From Thalassotalea sp. G2M2-11 (lineage in GTDB: Bacteria > Pseudomonadota > Gammaproteobacteria > Enterobacterales > Alteromonadaceae): a DNA stretch of 64,000 nt. A program made the translations under genes and the position numbers. Location: NCBI RefSeq assembly GCF_017168195.1, contig NZ_JADNYL010000002.1, positions 248,001 to 312,000 on the forward strand, written 5' to 3'. Below, piece after piece: positions 56,231 to 64,000 of this stretch. Within the stretch, counting starts at the first letter, position 1. The number at the start of each line of letters is the position of its first letter. The notes beneath the pieces were generated by a model. It had not been told where the DNA came from. It saw only the letters and a list, made by a program, of their open reading frames with translations, and made no database searches.

Positions 56231-56457
56231 GAACATCGCTGCTCCCTTACATCCGTGTAACCGCAGCATGAAGTATGAACATCGCTGCTCCCTTACATCC
56301 ATGTAACCGCAGCATGAAGTATGAACATCGCTGCTCCTTTACATCCATGTAACCGCAGCATGAAGTACGAACATCGCTGCTCCTTTACATCCATGTAACC
56401 GCAGTATGAAGTATGAACATCGCTGCTCCTTTACGTCCATGTAACCGCAGCATACCG
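56231..56457. repeat. Five tandem 46-bp hairpin-forming repeats
   Basis: Five near-identical 46-bp units begin at 56231, 56277, 56323, 56369 and 56415 with a few base changes among them; the last is slightly shorter. Each contains TTACATCCATGTAA, a perfect inner palindrome, flanked by GCTGC and GCAGC, so each unit can fold into a long hairpin. There are no unique spacers, so this is not a CRISPR array. It may terminate or stabilise the suhB transcript or bind a protein. Confidence 0.9.
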
Positions 56458-56483
56458 TTCGTCCTGAACATAAGGTATGTAGT

Positions 56484-58760
56484 TTATTCTGCATACCTTT
56501 TTTGTTGCTGTTTTTCTTGGTGTTCTTTTAAAAAACTCAATAATTGCTCAGACGGTAAAGGTCGACTAAACCAGTAGCCCTGAATTTCGTCACAAGCTAA
56601 TGACGCTAAAAAATCTACGTGTTGCTTTTCTTCTACTCCTTCAGCAATGATAGATAGACCAAGGTTTTTACCTAAACTGACAATCGTATTCACTATCGCT
56701 CTATCATCCTCATTTTGGTGACAATCTCTAATGAAAGATTGATCAATTTTCAGCTTATCAATTGGAAATTCTTTTAAATACGATAATGATGAATAGCCTG
56801 TACCAAAGTCATCAATGGATAGCTTCACGCCAAGTGATTTAAGATGATGCAGTAACGCTTTAGTGTTACTTTCTTGGTGCATAAAAACACCTTCAGTAAT
56901 TTCCAATTCTAAATTTTTCGCGGGCAATTGGCTTAATTGCAGTGCTTGTTTAATGGTTTGAGAAAACTGTGGGTGTGAAAACTGACGAGGGGAAACATTT
57001 ACCGCCACAACAAGATCGACATAACCTTTATCTACCAGTGACTTAGCAAATAGACATGCTTGTTCTAATATCCATTGACCAATAGGCACAATTAATCCAG
57101 AGGTTTCGGCAAGGGGAATAAACTCTGCTGGTGAAACAATACTCTCCTGATGGCGCCATCGAACTAAGGTTTCAACGCCCATGATGGCTTGCTTATTCAG
57201 TGCCAACTGCGGCTGAAATACTAAAAACAATTCCTGATTAGCTATAGCATGACGTAATTTATCAATAAGTTGCGCACTTTCCTGAACCCTTTCGGCAAAC
57301 CTTGTTTGAAATAACACATAATTCTCATGTTCGCTCTTACTGGCCAAAGATAAAGCTATATGTGCATTTTTTAACAAACTATTATACTCATCACCATGCT
57401 CTGGATAGAGCACAAAGCCAAAATCACATGCCACAAAAAAATCACCATATGGCGTCGCCAATGCCTGAATTTCATCAATAGCAATACGCTTTACTAACTT
57501 TTGCAGTTGCAGCGTGCTTATCGATTCAGTACATAATAAGGCAAACTCATTATCACTAATATGAAATAACTCAACACTTTGAGGTAACCTGTTAACAACC
57601 ACACGGGTAAATTCTTGCACAAGCGATAACACAACTTCACCACCAAGGCTATTCACTTTCTCATCAAAGTGGCGTATAGCAACCACGCCTAATGAAAAAT
57701 GAATTTGCTCATCAATTAGTTCCGCTAACTTTTCCCTTAGGCGATATTGATTCGGAAGTTGAGTCTCTTGGTGAGTAAATGCCAGCTTATTCACTTCTAT
57801 CTCAGCTAATCGATGTTCAGTCACATCCCTGACATGAATATCATAGGCATCTATTGCTTGATGCCAATAAAGGCTAATTTGCAAAATGCGATCAACTAAG
57901 GCTTGCTCAATCACTAAGCTATGATCACTACGCTCGATAAGCTCTTCGCGATAAGATAAAAAATGTTGAGGCAACAATAATTGAGGTTTTTTAGGATCTA
58001 AACTAACGGAGTTGAGTAACTTCCCACAAGCAGGATTAGCATAAGTCACTTCTCCAAGGTGATCGACACTAAGAATCGGGTTAGGGTTTTGTTGGGAAAA
58101 TAACGCTAAACGAGTATTTTTTGCCTGCGCTAACATGTATTGTCGAATATACCAAGAAACGAGACCCGCAACGAAGACAATAACAACACTGTATGCGATG
58201 ACTATCCAGTGGGCGATAGCCATTTGCATTAAGGTTTTTTCATGCCCTTCTTCCACTGTCGCTTGGGTTTGTTGCTCAATAAACTGTAATGTCGGTAATA
58301 AATCACGTCGCACTTTTGATATAGCCTGCAAAATCGTTCGCATTTCATCCCAATTATCAATATTTAGCTGCATGGCATGATAAAACTCTTGAAACAGTTC
58401 GCTAATTTTTTGCTGCCCTTGTGCAATGATCTTTGCTTGTTCAGTAAATCTTTCTTGTGCTTGGATCACCCTAAAATGCATAGCAAAGGTTTGCTTAACC
58501 GCTTCAGAGTCAGATAGAAACACGTCATTATTTTGTGAACGATAAAATTCATAGATAATACGCTCTTGTTCACTTAAATCAGCCATTAACTCATTAATAC
58601 TGGTCAGTATCGGAATACGATATTCCACTAAATCGACGGCATATTGTTTAACTTTCACTGTAGAATGGTAAACGAAAAATGACAGCACTAACCCCATAAT
58701 AATGGCAAGTCCTGCAAATAATGATGCACGTAACAAATAAGGTTTAACAATTGAGTTCAT
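56484..58760 (-). CDS. Membrane sensor with degenerate GGDEF and active-looking EAL domain
   Basis: This 758-residue protein has a transmembrane helix at about 11-32, a helical periplasmic sensor to about 185, a second helix near 187-208, a PAS-like region (about 215-310), a GGDEF domain whose signature is degraded to SDNEF (inactive as cyclase), and EAL (about 500-745). EAL motifs are kept: GVETLVRWRHQ, DDFGTGYSSLSYL, EGVEEKQHVDFL and DEIQGYWFSRPL. It is predicted to be a cyclic di-GMP phosphodiesterase responding to a periplasmic cue. It is convergent with suhB across the tandem repeats. Confidence 0.9.
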   Translation of the reverse strand: MNSIVKPYLLRASLFAGLAIIMGLVLSFFVYHSTVKVKQYAVDLVEYRIPILTSINELMADLSEQERIIYEFYRSQNNDVFLSDSEAVKQTFAMHFRVIQAQERFTEQAKIIAQGQQKISELFQEFYHAMQLNIDNWDEMRTILQAISKVRRDLLPTLQFIEQQTQATVEEGHEKTLMQMAIAHWIVIAYSVVIVFVAGLVSWYIRQYMLAQAKNTRLALFSQQNPNPILSVDHLGEVTYANPACGKLLNSVSLDPKKPQLLLPQHFLSYREELIERSDHSLVIEQALVDRILQISLYWHQAIDAYDIHVRDVTEHRLAEIEVNKLAFTHQETQLPNQYRLREKLAELIDEQIHFSLGVVAIRHFDEKVNSLGGEVVLSLVQEFTRVVVNRLPQSVELFHISDNEFALLCTESISTLQLQKLVKRIAIDEIQALATPYGDFFVACDFGFVLYPEHGDEYNSLLKNAHIALSLASKSEHENYVLFQTRFAERVQESAQLIDKLRHAIANQELFLVFQPQLALNKQAIMGVETLVRWRHQESIVSPAEFIPLAETSGLIVPIGQWILEQACLFAKSLVDKGYVDLVVAVNVSPRQFSHPQFSQTIKQALQLSQLPAKNLELEITEGVFMHQESNTKALLHHLKSLGVKLSIDDFGTGYSSLSYLKEFPIDKLKIDQSFIRDCHQNEDDRAIVNTIVSLGKNLGLSIIAEGVEEKQHVDFLASLACDEIQGYWFSRPLPSEQLLSFLKEHQEKQQQKRYAE

Positions 58761-58967
58761 CTGTAGTTCCGAATTTTCTAATACCTAGATTAGACAGGCA
58801 TTGAAACAAAATAATTACATCAATATTTCAAAGTTAAGTTGGTTAAAGAAGAGAATGCAAATAATAACTAAGATAAAAACCATCTAACTATCTGCATAAA
58901 TTACATGGATAAACGCATTGCTACCCTTTACTATACTAGGTAGTTATTTGTTGCAGTATCCGCGAGT

Positions 58968-59759
58968 ATGTACCCCGTTAATCAAAGTAAACAAGCATTT
59001 ATACAAGGCGAAGTCGCTCTTGTTGGCACAGGTCCTGGCGATCCAGATCTATTAACCTTACAGGCCTACCGTTTTATTCAACAAGCTGACATCGTCATTT
59101 ATGATCGTTTAGTCAGTAAAGCCATCATGTCGCTTGTACCTGGAGCAGCTGAGAGAATATATGTCGGCAAAAAACAAGCACAACATCGCGTACCTCAAGA
59201 AGGAATCAACCAGTTATTAGTTGAACACGCCAAACTGAATAAAAAAGTAGTCAGACTAAAAGGTGGTGATCCTTTTGTCTTTGGCCGTGGTGGAGAAGAA
59301 GCGTTACATCTATTAAATAATGGTGTTGCCTGTCATATTGTCCCTGGAATGACTGCTGCTTCTGCATGCACAAGCTATGTAGGGATCCCATTGACTCACC
59401 GGCAAGTTTCACAAAGTTGTAGTTTTATTACCGGACATGTCAAAGACAGTGGCGAATTAGATCTTCCATGGCAAACGCTTAATGACAAAAAACAAACCGT
59501 TGTTTTTTACATGGGCATAAAAAGTTTACCTATTATCACCGAGCAACTGATAAAAGCGGGACGTTCAGCCAGCACCCCTGCTGCTCTGATCCATAAAGGC
59601 ACGACACCAGAACAACAAGTTTACCGTGCCAACTTATCGACATTAGCAGCTACTGTTGAACAGCATAATATCAAACCGCCAACGCTTATTGTTATTGGTG
59701 ATGTTGTCAATACCTTTAACGAACATCACCTAACAAACATAGGTTACCTAAGCCCATAG
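58968..59759 (+). CDS. cobA: Uroporphyrinogen-III C-methyltransferase (SUMT)
   Basis: This 263-residue SAM-dependent tetrapyrrole methylase has GTGPGDPDLLTLQAYRFIQQAD at the start, RLKGGDPFVFGRGGEEA near 100 and GMTAASACTSYVGIPLTHR, all SUMT signatures. It adds two methyls to uroporphyrinogen III to give precorrin-2 for siroheme or cobalamin. It lacks the CysG oxidase/chelatase domain. No nitrite or sulfite reductase gene is adjacent, so the pathway it serves here is open. Confidence 0.94.
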   Translation: MYPVNQSKQAFIQGEVALVGTGPGDPDLLTLQAYRFIQQADIVIYDRLVSKAIMSLVPGAAERIYVGKKQAQHRVPQEGINQLLVEHAKLNKKVVRLKGGDPFVFGRGGEEALHLLNNGVACHIVPGMTAASACTSYVGIPLTHRQVSQSCSFITGHVKDSGELDLPWQTLNDKKQTVVFYMGIKSLPIITEQLIKAGRSASTPAALIHKGTTPEQQVYRANLSTLAATVEQHNIKPPTLIVIGDVVNTFNEHHLTNIGYLSP

Positions 59760-59784
59760 CTCACTGTTAACCAATCAGATGACT

Positions 59785-61248
59785 TTATTGCTTACGCTGA
59801 CTTACAATGGATAAACACATATTCAGTTGTTGTACCAACAGCTGAAATATTGATACTTCCTGCGCTGAAATATCACCTCGAGCTTTGTTTTTAATACCAC
59901 AAATAAAACCGATACATTTATTATTAATTGACACCGGAGCGGTAATAAAAAAATTACCACTAAGCATATTATCAATATCTTTGGTGATCAAATCTAAGAT
60001 TTCATGGTTCTTTTTAGCATTAATAATGACAGGAGCATTGCTCGCAAGGGCATGCCTAAAAACATTATTGCTTAACTTGATATCCGTTGAAAAACTAAAT
60101 TGTTCTTTCACCACCAAATCGTTATAAGAAAAACGACAACTGACGTTAGATTTATCTTTGGACAAAAACAAGAAACAGTTTCTTTCAAACGCGAGGGTTT
60201 GTGCGATACCCATTAAGCAGGTTTGTAAAAATTCATTGATATCAACACTGGTCACACACAACTGCGTTAAATGTTGAATAACTTCAAGTTGAATAGACTC
60301 CCTGCTCGGCGCATTCGCTGTTGTTTCAAGCTGGTGTTGAGCATTAAAATCCCCCAAGGTTGGAATGGGCTTTAAATAATCGATCAGTACCGAAGCCCCA
60401 TAAGACTTAAGTAACTTGATGGAGCGTTCACGAGTCAACTCAATTTGATAACGCAGTTTACGCTCGTTGATTTTCATCAATGCGGCAACTTCTTTAATGA
60501 CACGCTCAAATTTTTCAATCGAACTTGGTGGAGTGTCTATATATTGGCTCAATTTTGTCGCCAAGCTAACCACTTGCATCTCTTTTGTTCTAAGCTCTGG
60601 CTGGTCAAATGACGTAACAAGCAAATCACCTAACTTCCATTTTCTAGCTAATCCCACACTCAATTCATCAAAGGTTATTCCCAGCAATTCTTCACATTTT
60701 TTGTCATATTGCTGTTCAGGTAAATGAATGTATTTCAACAGTTCTTCATTTAATTTATCATCGATACCCCAAAATGCAGTTTCTCCAACACTATGTAGCA
60801 TACTCGCCAGATAAAGCTCTTCTTGAATATCATCATTATATTCAGGCACCATCATCTTAGCCAACTGACCCGCGTAAAAAGAGCGTGCCATTAACTTTTT
60901 GATGCGGTTATAAACAGAAACGCCTAATTGTTCATTTTTTAATAAACCATCAATAATTTTCGAAGTTAAACAAATATTTTTAACTGTTTGTATGCCTAAA
61001 ACAACCGTTGCTCGTGATACTGTTGTTACATTGGTCACCCCGATGCGGTTAGTGCTATTAGCCACTTTGATCACACATGATGATAATGCTTGATCATGTA
61101 AGATGGCCCGACTTAGTTTAGGTAAAGAGGAGACATCGTCGTTTTCAAACTTTTCTAGTAAACGAGCGGTAGAAGTTAACGCTGGCAATTCTTGCTGGGC
61201 AATAAACTCAATCCATTGATCTTTAGTATGTAAGTTTAAACTATCCAA
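59785..61248 (-). CDS. HDOD domain protein with C-terminal GAF domain
   Basis: This 487-residue protein has an HDOD domain at about 15-215 (LPALTSTARLLEKFEND...LSRAILHDQALSSCVIKVANS...VSRATVVLGIQTVKNICL) and a GAF-like domain at about 315-480 (FLQTCLMGIAQTLAFERNCFLFL...NNKCIGFICGIKN). HDOD proteins are signalling scaffolds related to HD phosphohydrolases but lacking the metal site. The ligand is unknown. It is convergent with cobA with a 25-bp gap, and no clear terminator is seen there. Confidence 0.88.
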   Translation of the reverse strand: MDSLNLHTKDQWIEFIAQQELPALTSTARLLEKFENDDVSSLPKLSRAILHDQALSSCVIKVANSTNRIGVTNVTTVSRATVVLGIQTVKNICLTSKIIDGLLKNEQLGVSVYNRIKKLMARSFYAGQLAKMMVPEYNDDIQEELYLASMLHSVGETAFWGIDDKLNEELLKYIHLPEQQYDKKCEELLGITFDELSVGLARKWKLGDLLVTSFDQPELRTKEMQVVSLATKLSQYIDTPPSSIEKFERVIKEVAALMKINERKLRYQIELTRERSIKLLKSYGASVLIDYLKPIPTLGDFNAQHQLETTANAPSRESIQLEVIQHLTQLCVTSVDINEFLQTCLMGIAQTLAFERNCFLFLSKDKSNVSCRFSYNDLVVKEQFSFSTDIKLSNNVFRHALASNAPVIINAKKNHEILDLITKDIDNMLSGNFFITAPVSINNKCIGFICGIKNKARGDISAQEVSIFQLLVQQLNMCLSIVSQRKQ

Positions 61249-61362
61249 TTAAATACTCTTTTTATACTAAGACTCATTCTATATTTAGCCTTTTATGACT
61301 ACGGTTACAACTTTTATCGGCAATTATAGCGAAAAATCAATATAAATTTAGTTAGTCTTTGA

Positions 61363-63105
61363 CTAAGCAAAGAATATTACTGTTAACGTCCATAAACTCG
61401 CTGCACAGATTGCCGCATAAGTTGCCGGTACTATTTGCGATTTTACATGATCCATTAGATCGCATCCGGTGGTCATCGAGCTCAAGATAGTGGTGTCTGA
61501 AATGGGCGAACATTGATCGCCATAAACACTACCATTTAACACGGTAGCAAAACAAACCATCATAAATAGCTCGGGGTTAGCTACCCCCTGTAGTTGAGCT
61601 ACCGACCAAGCCAGCGGCATCGCTAATGGAAATGCAATTGCATAGGTTCCCCAACTAGTGCCTGTAGAAAACGCGATCACCATAGTGATCAATTGTAGTA
61701 GCACGGGCAGTGCCCAAAAGGGAAGTTGTTCGCCAAGCAGAGCAACCAGATACAGCCCCCCGCCAATTTCTTTACTAATAGTGCCAACGATAACTGCTAG
61801 CATCAAAATAACAGAAGCGACAACAACCCCCTTTAAACCATTACCAAACCCATCAATAAGGTCCATTAAGCTCATGCCTTTAGCTAAAGCGATCAATGCT
61901 GACAAAATCAATGCTGCGCCAAAAGCCCAATTAATTTTCGGTGAATCAAAAACAAAAAATGTCGCGATAGCAGTGACCACTAGAGTGATCAGGGGTAAGA
62001 CAAATTCCAGATAATGAGGGTGATAACCATGAGGAACGTCACATTTTTGCAATTCTTTTGCGCTTAACGGTTTAGCATTAGGCGCATCTAATTGTCCTGT
62101 GGTTAACGCACGTTCTCTTGCCTGACGAATTCTTTTTCCTGAAAAACGGGTGATATTTAAACTCAGTAGCAAAGTGCCGAGTACCGCAAAAATACCGTAA
62201 AAGCTAAAAGGCACACTAGCAAAGAAAAATGCCAGTCGATCGGCTTCTGTGGCTAAAAATGCCACGCCAGGTACAAACAAAAGAGCCTGAATATAAGCTG
62301 GCCAAGCATTAAAAGCAATCACTGCTGCAATTGGAGATGCGGTAGAATCCACAATATAACTCATCTCTTCATGACTGACTTTGGCTTTATCCGCAAGTGG
62401 CCTCACTGTAGTGCCGACTAATACTGTACTCATAGTGCCACCTTGGAAAAATAAAATCCCCATAAACCAAGACACCAATTTAGCCGAGCGAGGCCCTTTG
62501 ACATAATGAGTGGTCATATGATGAGCAAACGCTTGGGCAGCACCTGTTTTTGACCAGATCCCTAATAACCCACCTAATAGCCACAAATATAATAACAGTA
62601 GCCCTACCGCCCCTTCCGTGGCCAAGTTGGGAATGATCACACTATCAGTTAAGTCAAAATTTCCTAGCATCAACGCACCAACGACAATCCCACCAAACAA
62701 TGCCGTTAATGGCTCTCTAGTAATTAAACACAAACAAATCGTTAGTGCTGCAGGTAAAAGTGACCAAGCACCATAATGAAATGCTGGTTTTAATAGCTTA
62801 ATTTGTTGCTGTTGATCTACGACCCATTGCTGACTAATGGCAGGTGCCTTATCAAGTTTATCTAATTGCTGTTGGTTTAAAGGTGATAAATGATAGGGAA
62901 CCGTTTCCCCTATCAATACTTCCTGCCCTTTAAACTTGTACACTTGCTCACCCTGAGCATTTTCATAGACATGATACACATAAGATTGCTCTAACCATGT
63001 TTTCTCAACTTGATAGTGCACATATAAAGCAACACCGATACAGGCAACAAATAACACTAGTGCCAATCGATTTAATTGCGAAAAGAGATTGAAATTAAAC
63101 AACAT
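61363..63105 (-). CDS. Na+/H+ antiporter, NhaC family, with periplasmic N-terminal extension
   Basis: This 580-residue protein has one helix at about 13-30, then about 80 hydrophilic residues ([22 protein letters not shown]...) probably in the periplasm, then the NhaC-type antiporter from about 108 with some 11 helices. Marks are [37 protein letters not shown] and [21 protein letters not shown] and [26 protein letters not shown]. It exchanges sodium for protons, important for marine bacteria; the family also includes malate-lactate antiporters. The N-terminal extension is not in the core family. Confidence 0.88.
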   Translation of the reverse strand: MLFNFNLFSQLNRLALVLFVACIGVALYVHYQVEKTWLEQSYVYHVYENAQGEQVYKFKGQEVLIGETVPYHLSPLNQQQLDKLDKAPAISQQWVVDQQQQIKLLKPAFHYGAWSLLPAALTICLCLITREPLTALFGGIVVGALMLGNFDLTDSVIIPNLATEGAVGLLLLYLWLLGGLLGIWSKTGAAQAFAHHMTTHYVKGPRSAKLVSWFMGILFFQGGTMSTVLVGTTVRPLADKAKVSHEEMSYIVDSTASPIAAVIAFNAWPAYIQALLFVPGVAFLATEADRLAFFFASVPFSFYGIFAVLGTLLLSLNITRFSGKRIRQARERALTTGQLDAPNAKPLSAKELQKCDVPHGYHPHYLEFVLPLITLVVTAIATFFVFDSPKINWAFGAALILSALIALAKGMSLMDLIDGFGNGLKGVVVASVILMLAVIVGTISKEIGGGLYLVALLGEQLPFWALPVLLQLITMVIAFSTGTSWGTYAIAFPLAMPLAWSVAQLQGVANPELFMMVCFATVLNGSVYGDQCSPISDTTILSSMTTGCDLMDHVKSQIVPATYAAICAASLWTLTVIFFA

Positions 63106-63370
63106 AATCTATGTATTTTTTATGGATAATGAAAAACTTTCACCACGATGACATATTCACCATAAAAACAAAAGTACAAAAATAACGACCTTAATTAAAC
63201 TTTTCAATCAAAGACATAGAGTCAAAAGATTAAATTTTAATAAAGAAGCTATTGAACCATCCTCCCTTTGTTAATAGACTGTTGCAATCCTGTTTATTTT
63301 ATGTTCTACAAAATTAATTTAAACAGGCAGATAACAACAAATATAACAACAAGATACTTCAGGAGTTCAG

Positions 63371-64000
63371 ATGTTTAATAGTAAAAGGATTCCACTTGCA
63401 TTAGCTTTTATGGGTATAACTGGCGCTGTCAGTGCTACTAACCTACCAAGCAATAGCCAAAGTGGTGCTTTCGATATGGCAATAGCCGATGAGCATAAGC
63501 TGATCGAAATGCTGAAAAAGTCAGGTAAAATTTCCGCTAACGCTTCACTTAATGACGCAGAAGAGGCATTACATCAATATTTAAGAACTAGACAAGAGCA
63601 CGAACGTAAAAAAGCTGGTCCAATGGACATGTCGTTTGCTGCGAAACTCAAAAATGGTCAAGCAAATTCATTAACCCAATCATTACAAAATGGCAAAGGT
63701 AATAAACTTGGCAAAGCCAAAAAAAGTGCGCCCGACAATTTAGTACTAGAATCTTACAATGGTGAAAAGCGTACAGCAAAAGTTCTCGCGGTATTAATGG
63801 AGTTTCCAGATTTTCCTCATAATTCAATCGAGCCAGGTGAAACAGGCATGTATTATGAAGATTATACCAAAGAGCATTATGCAGAGTTATTATTTGGCGA
63901 TGAAGCATGGGTTGCACCTAACGGCCATCATGCCAATTCCATGAGAATGTATTACGAAGCGCAATCTGGTGGTAGTTACTCCGTTGAAGGTAGCGTCGCG
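63371..64000 (+). CDS. M6-family metalloprotease (immune inhibitor A/PrtV-like), 5' part only
   Basis: The gene starts at 63371 after AGGAGTTCAG and runs open through the window edge (210 codons visible). It has a signal peptide (FNSKRIPLALAFMGITGAVSA), then a propeptide-like region with HKLIEMLKKSGKISANASLNDAEEALHQYL, then the start of the M6 peptidase domain: KVLAVLMEFPDFPHNSI and MRMYYEAQSGGSYSVEG. The zinc site HExxH lies beyond the window. It is a secreted protease; Vibrio PrtV is the best-known relative. Confidence 0.85.
   Translation, partial: MFNSKRIPLALAFMGITGAVSATNLPSNSQSGAFDMAIADEHKLIEMLKKSGKISANASLNDAEEALHQYLRTRQEHERKKAGPMDMSFAAKLKNGQANSLTQSLQNGKGNKLGKAKKSAPDNLVLESYNGEKRTAKVLAVLMEFPDFPHNSIEPGETGMYYEDYTKEHYAELLFGDEAWVAPNGHHANSMRMYYEAQSGGSYSVEGSVA

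Noticed and set aside
56231-56457. CRISPR array
   Set aside because: The repeats are directly contiguous with no variable spacers, and no cas genes are near.

Overview
The window looks like chromosomal DNA from a marine gammaproteobacterium of the order Alteromonadales, probably Colwelliaceae (Thalassotalea- or Colwellia-like). The reasons are AT-rich coding, a gammaproteobacterial trmJ-cysE-iscRSUA-hscBA-fdx block, many GGDEF/EAL proteins, GlyGly-CTERM surface proteins, and an M6 protease. This placement is inferred from protein resemblance only. No rRNA or tRNA gene and no intact insertion sequence was seen.

Layout. (1) 1-17 kb is an accessory region punctuated by five same-strand, decaying remnants of the 3' half of nth (endonuclease III). 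Between them lie cargo modules: a carbonyl/peroxide detoxification operon with a LysR regulator; an ECF sigma factor with a membrane partner and a KfrA-like coiled-coil protein; a solute-binding protein, a serine hydrolase, a CadC-like regulator and an esterase-like protein; and a cupin-like protein. (2) 17-24.7 kb holds a VOC protein, an arsenic operon (pseudo-ArsC/ArsR fusion, acr3, ArsJ-partner gapdh, arsJ), a divergent glyoxalase I-like gene and a membrane/spermidine-synthase fusion. (3) 24.7-47.8 kb is a second accessory region with two large GlyGly-CTERM proteins, three GGDEF or GGDEF-EAL proteins, an IS3-family relic, a ccoG-norE-norF-like operon facing a MocR regulator, and a leucine-rich-repeat lipoprotein. 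This region carries three extra copies of the last codons plus terminator of fdx, the last gene of the isc operon, in the same orientation as fdx. (4) 47.8-64 kb is mostly core: the isc operon with two IscR-type operator sites, cysE, trmJ, suhB, an EAL protein, cobA, an HDOD-GAF protein, an NhaC antiporter and the start of an M6 metalloprotease. Five 46-bp hairpin-forming tandem repeats follow suhB.

The most unusual observation is that two separate accessory regions are built the same way. Each is a stack of unrelated gene modules separated by remnants of the 3' end of an iron-sulfur gene, all in the parent gene's orientation and broadly more decayed with distance from it. For fdx the parent is in the window. 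For nth it is presumably just left of position 1. This looks like repeated insertion at the 3' end of a living gene, each insertion bringing its own copy of that end. No integrase gene is present in the window, so the mechanism is open.
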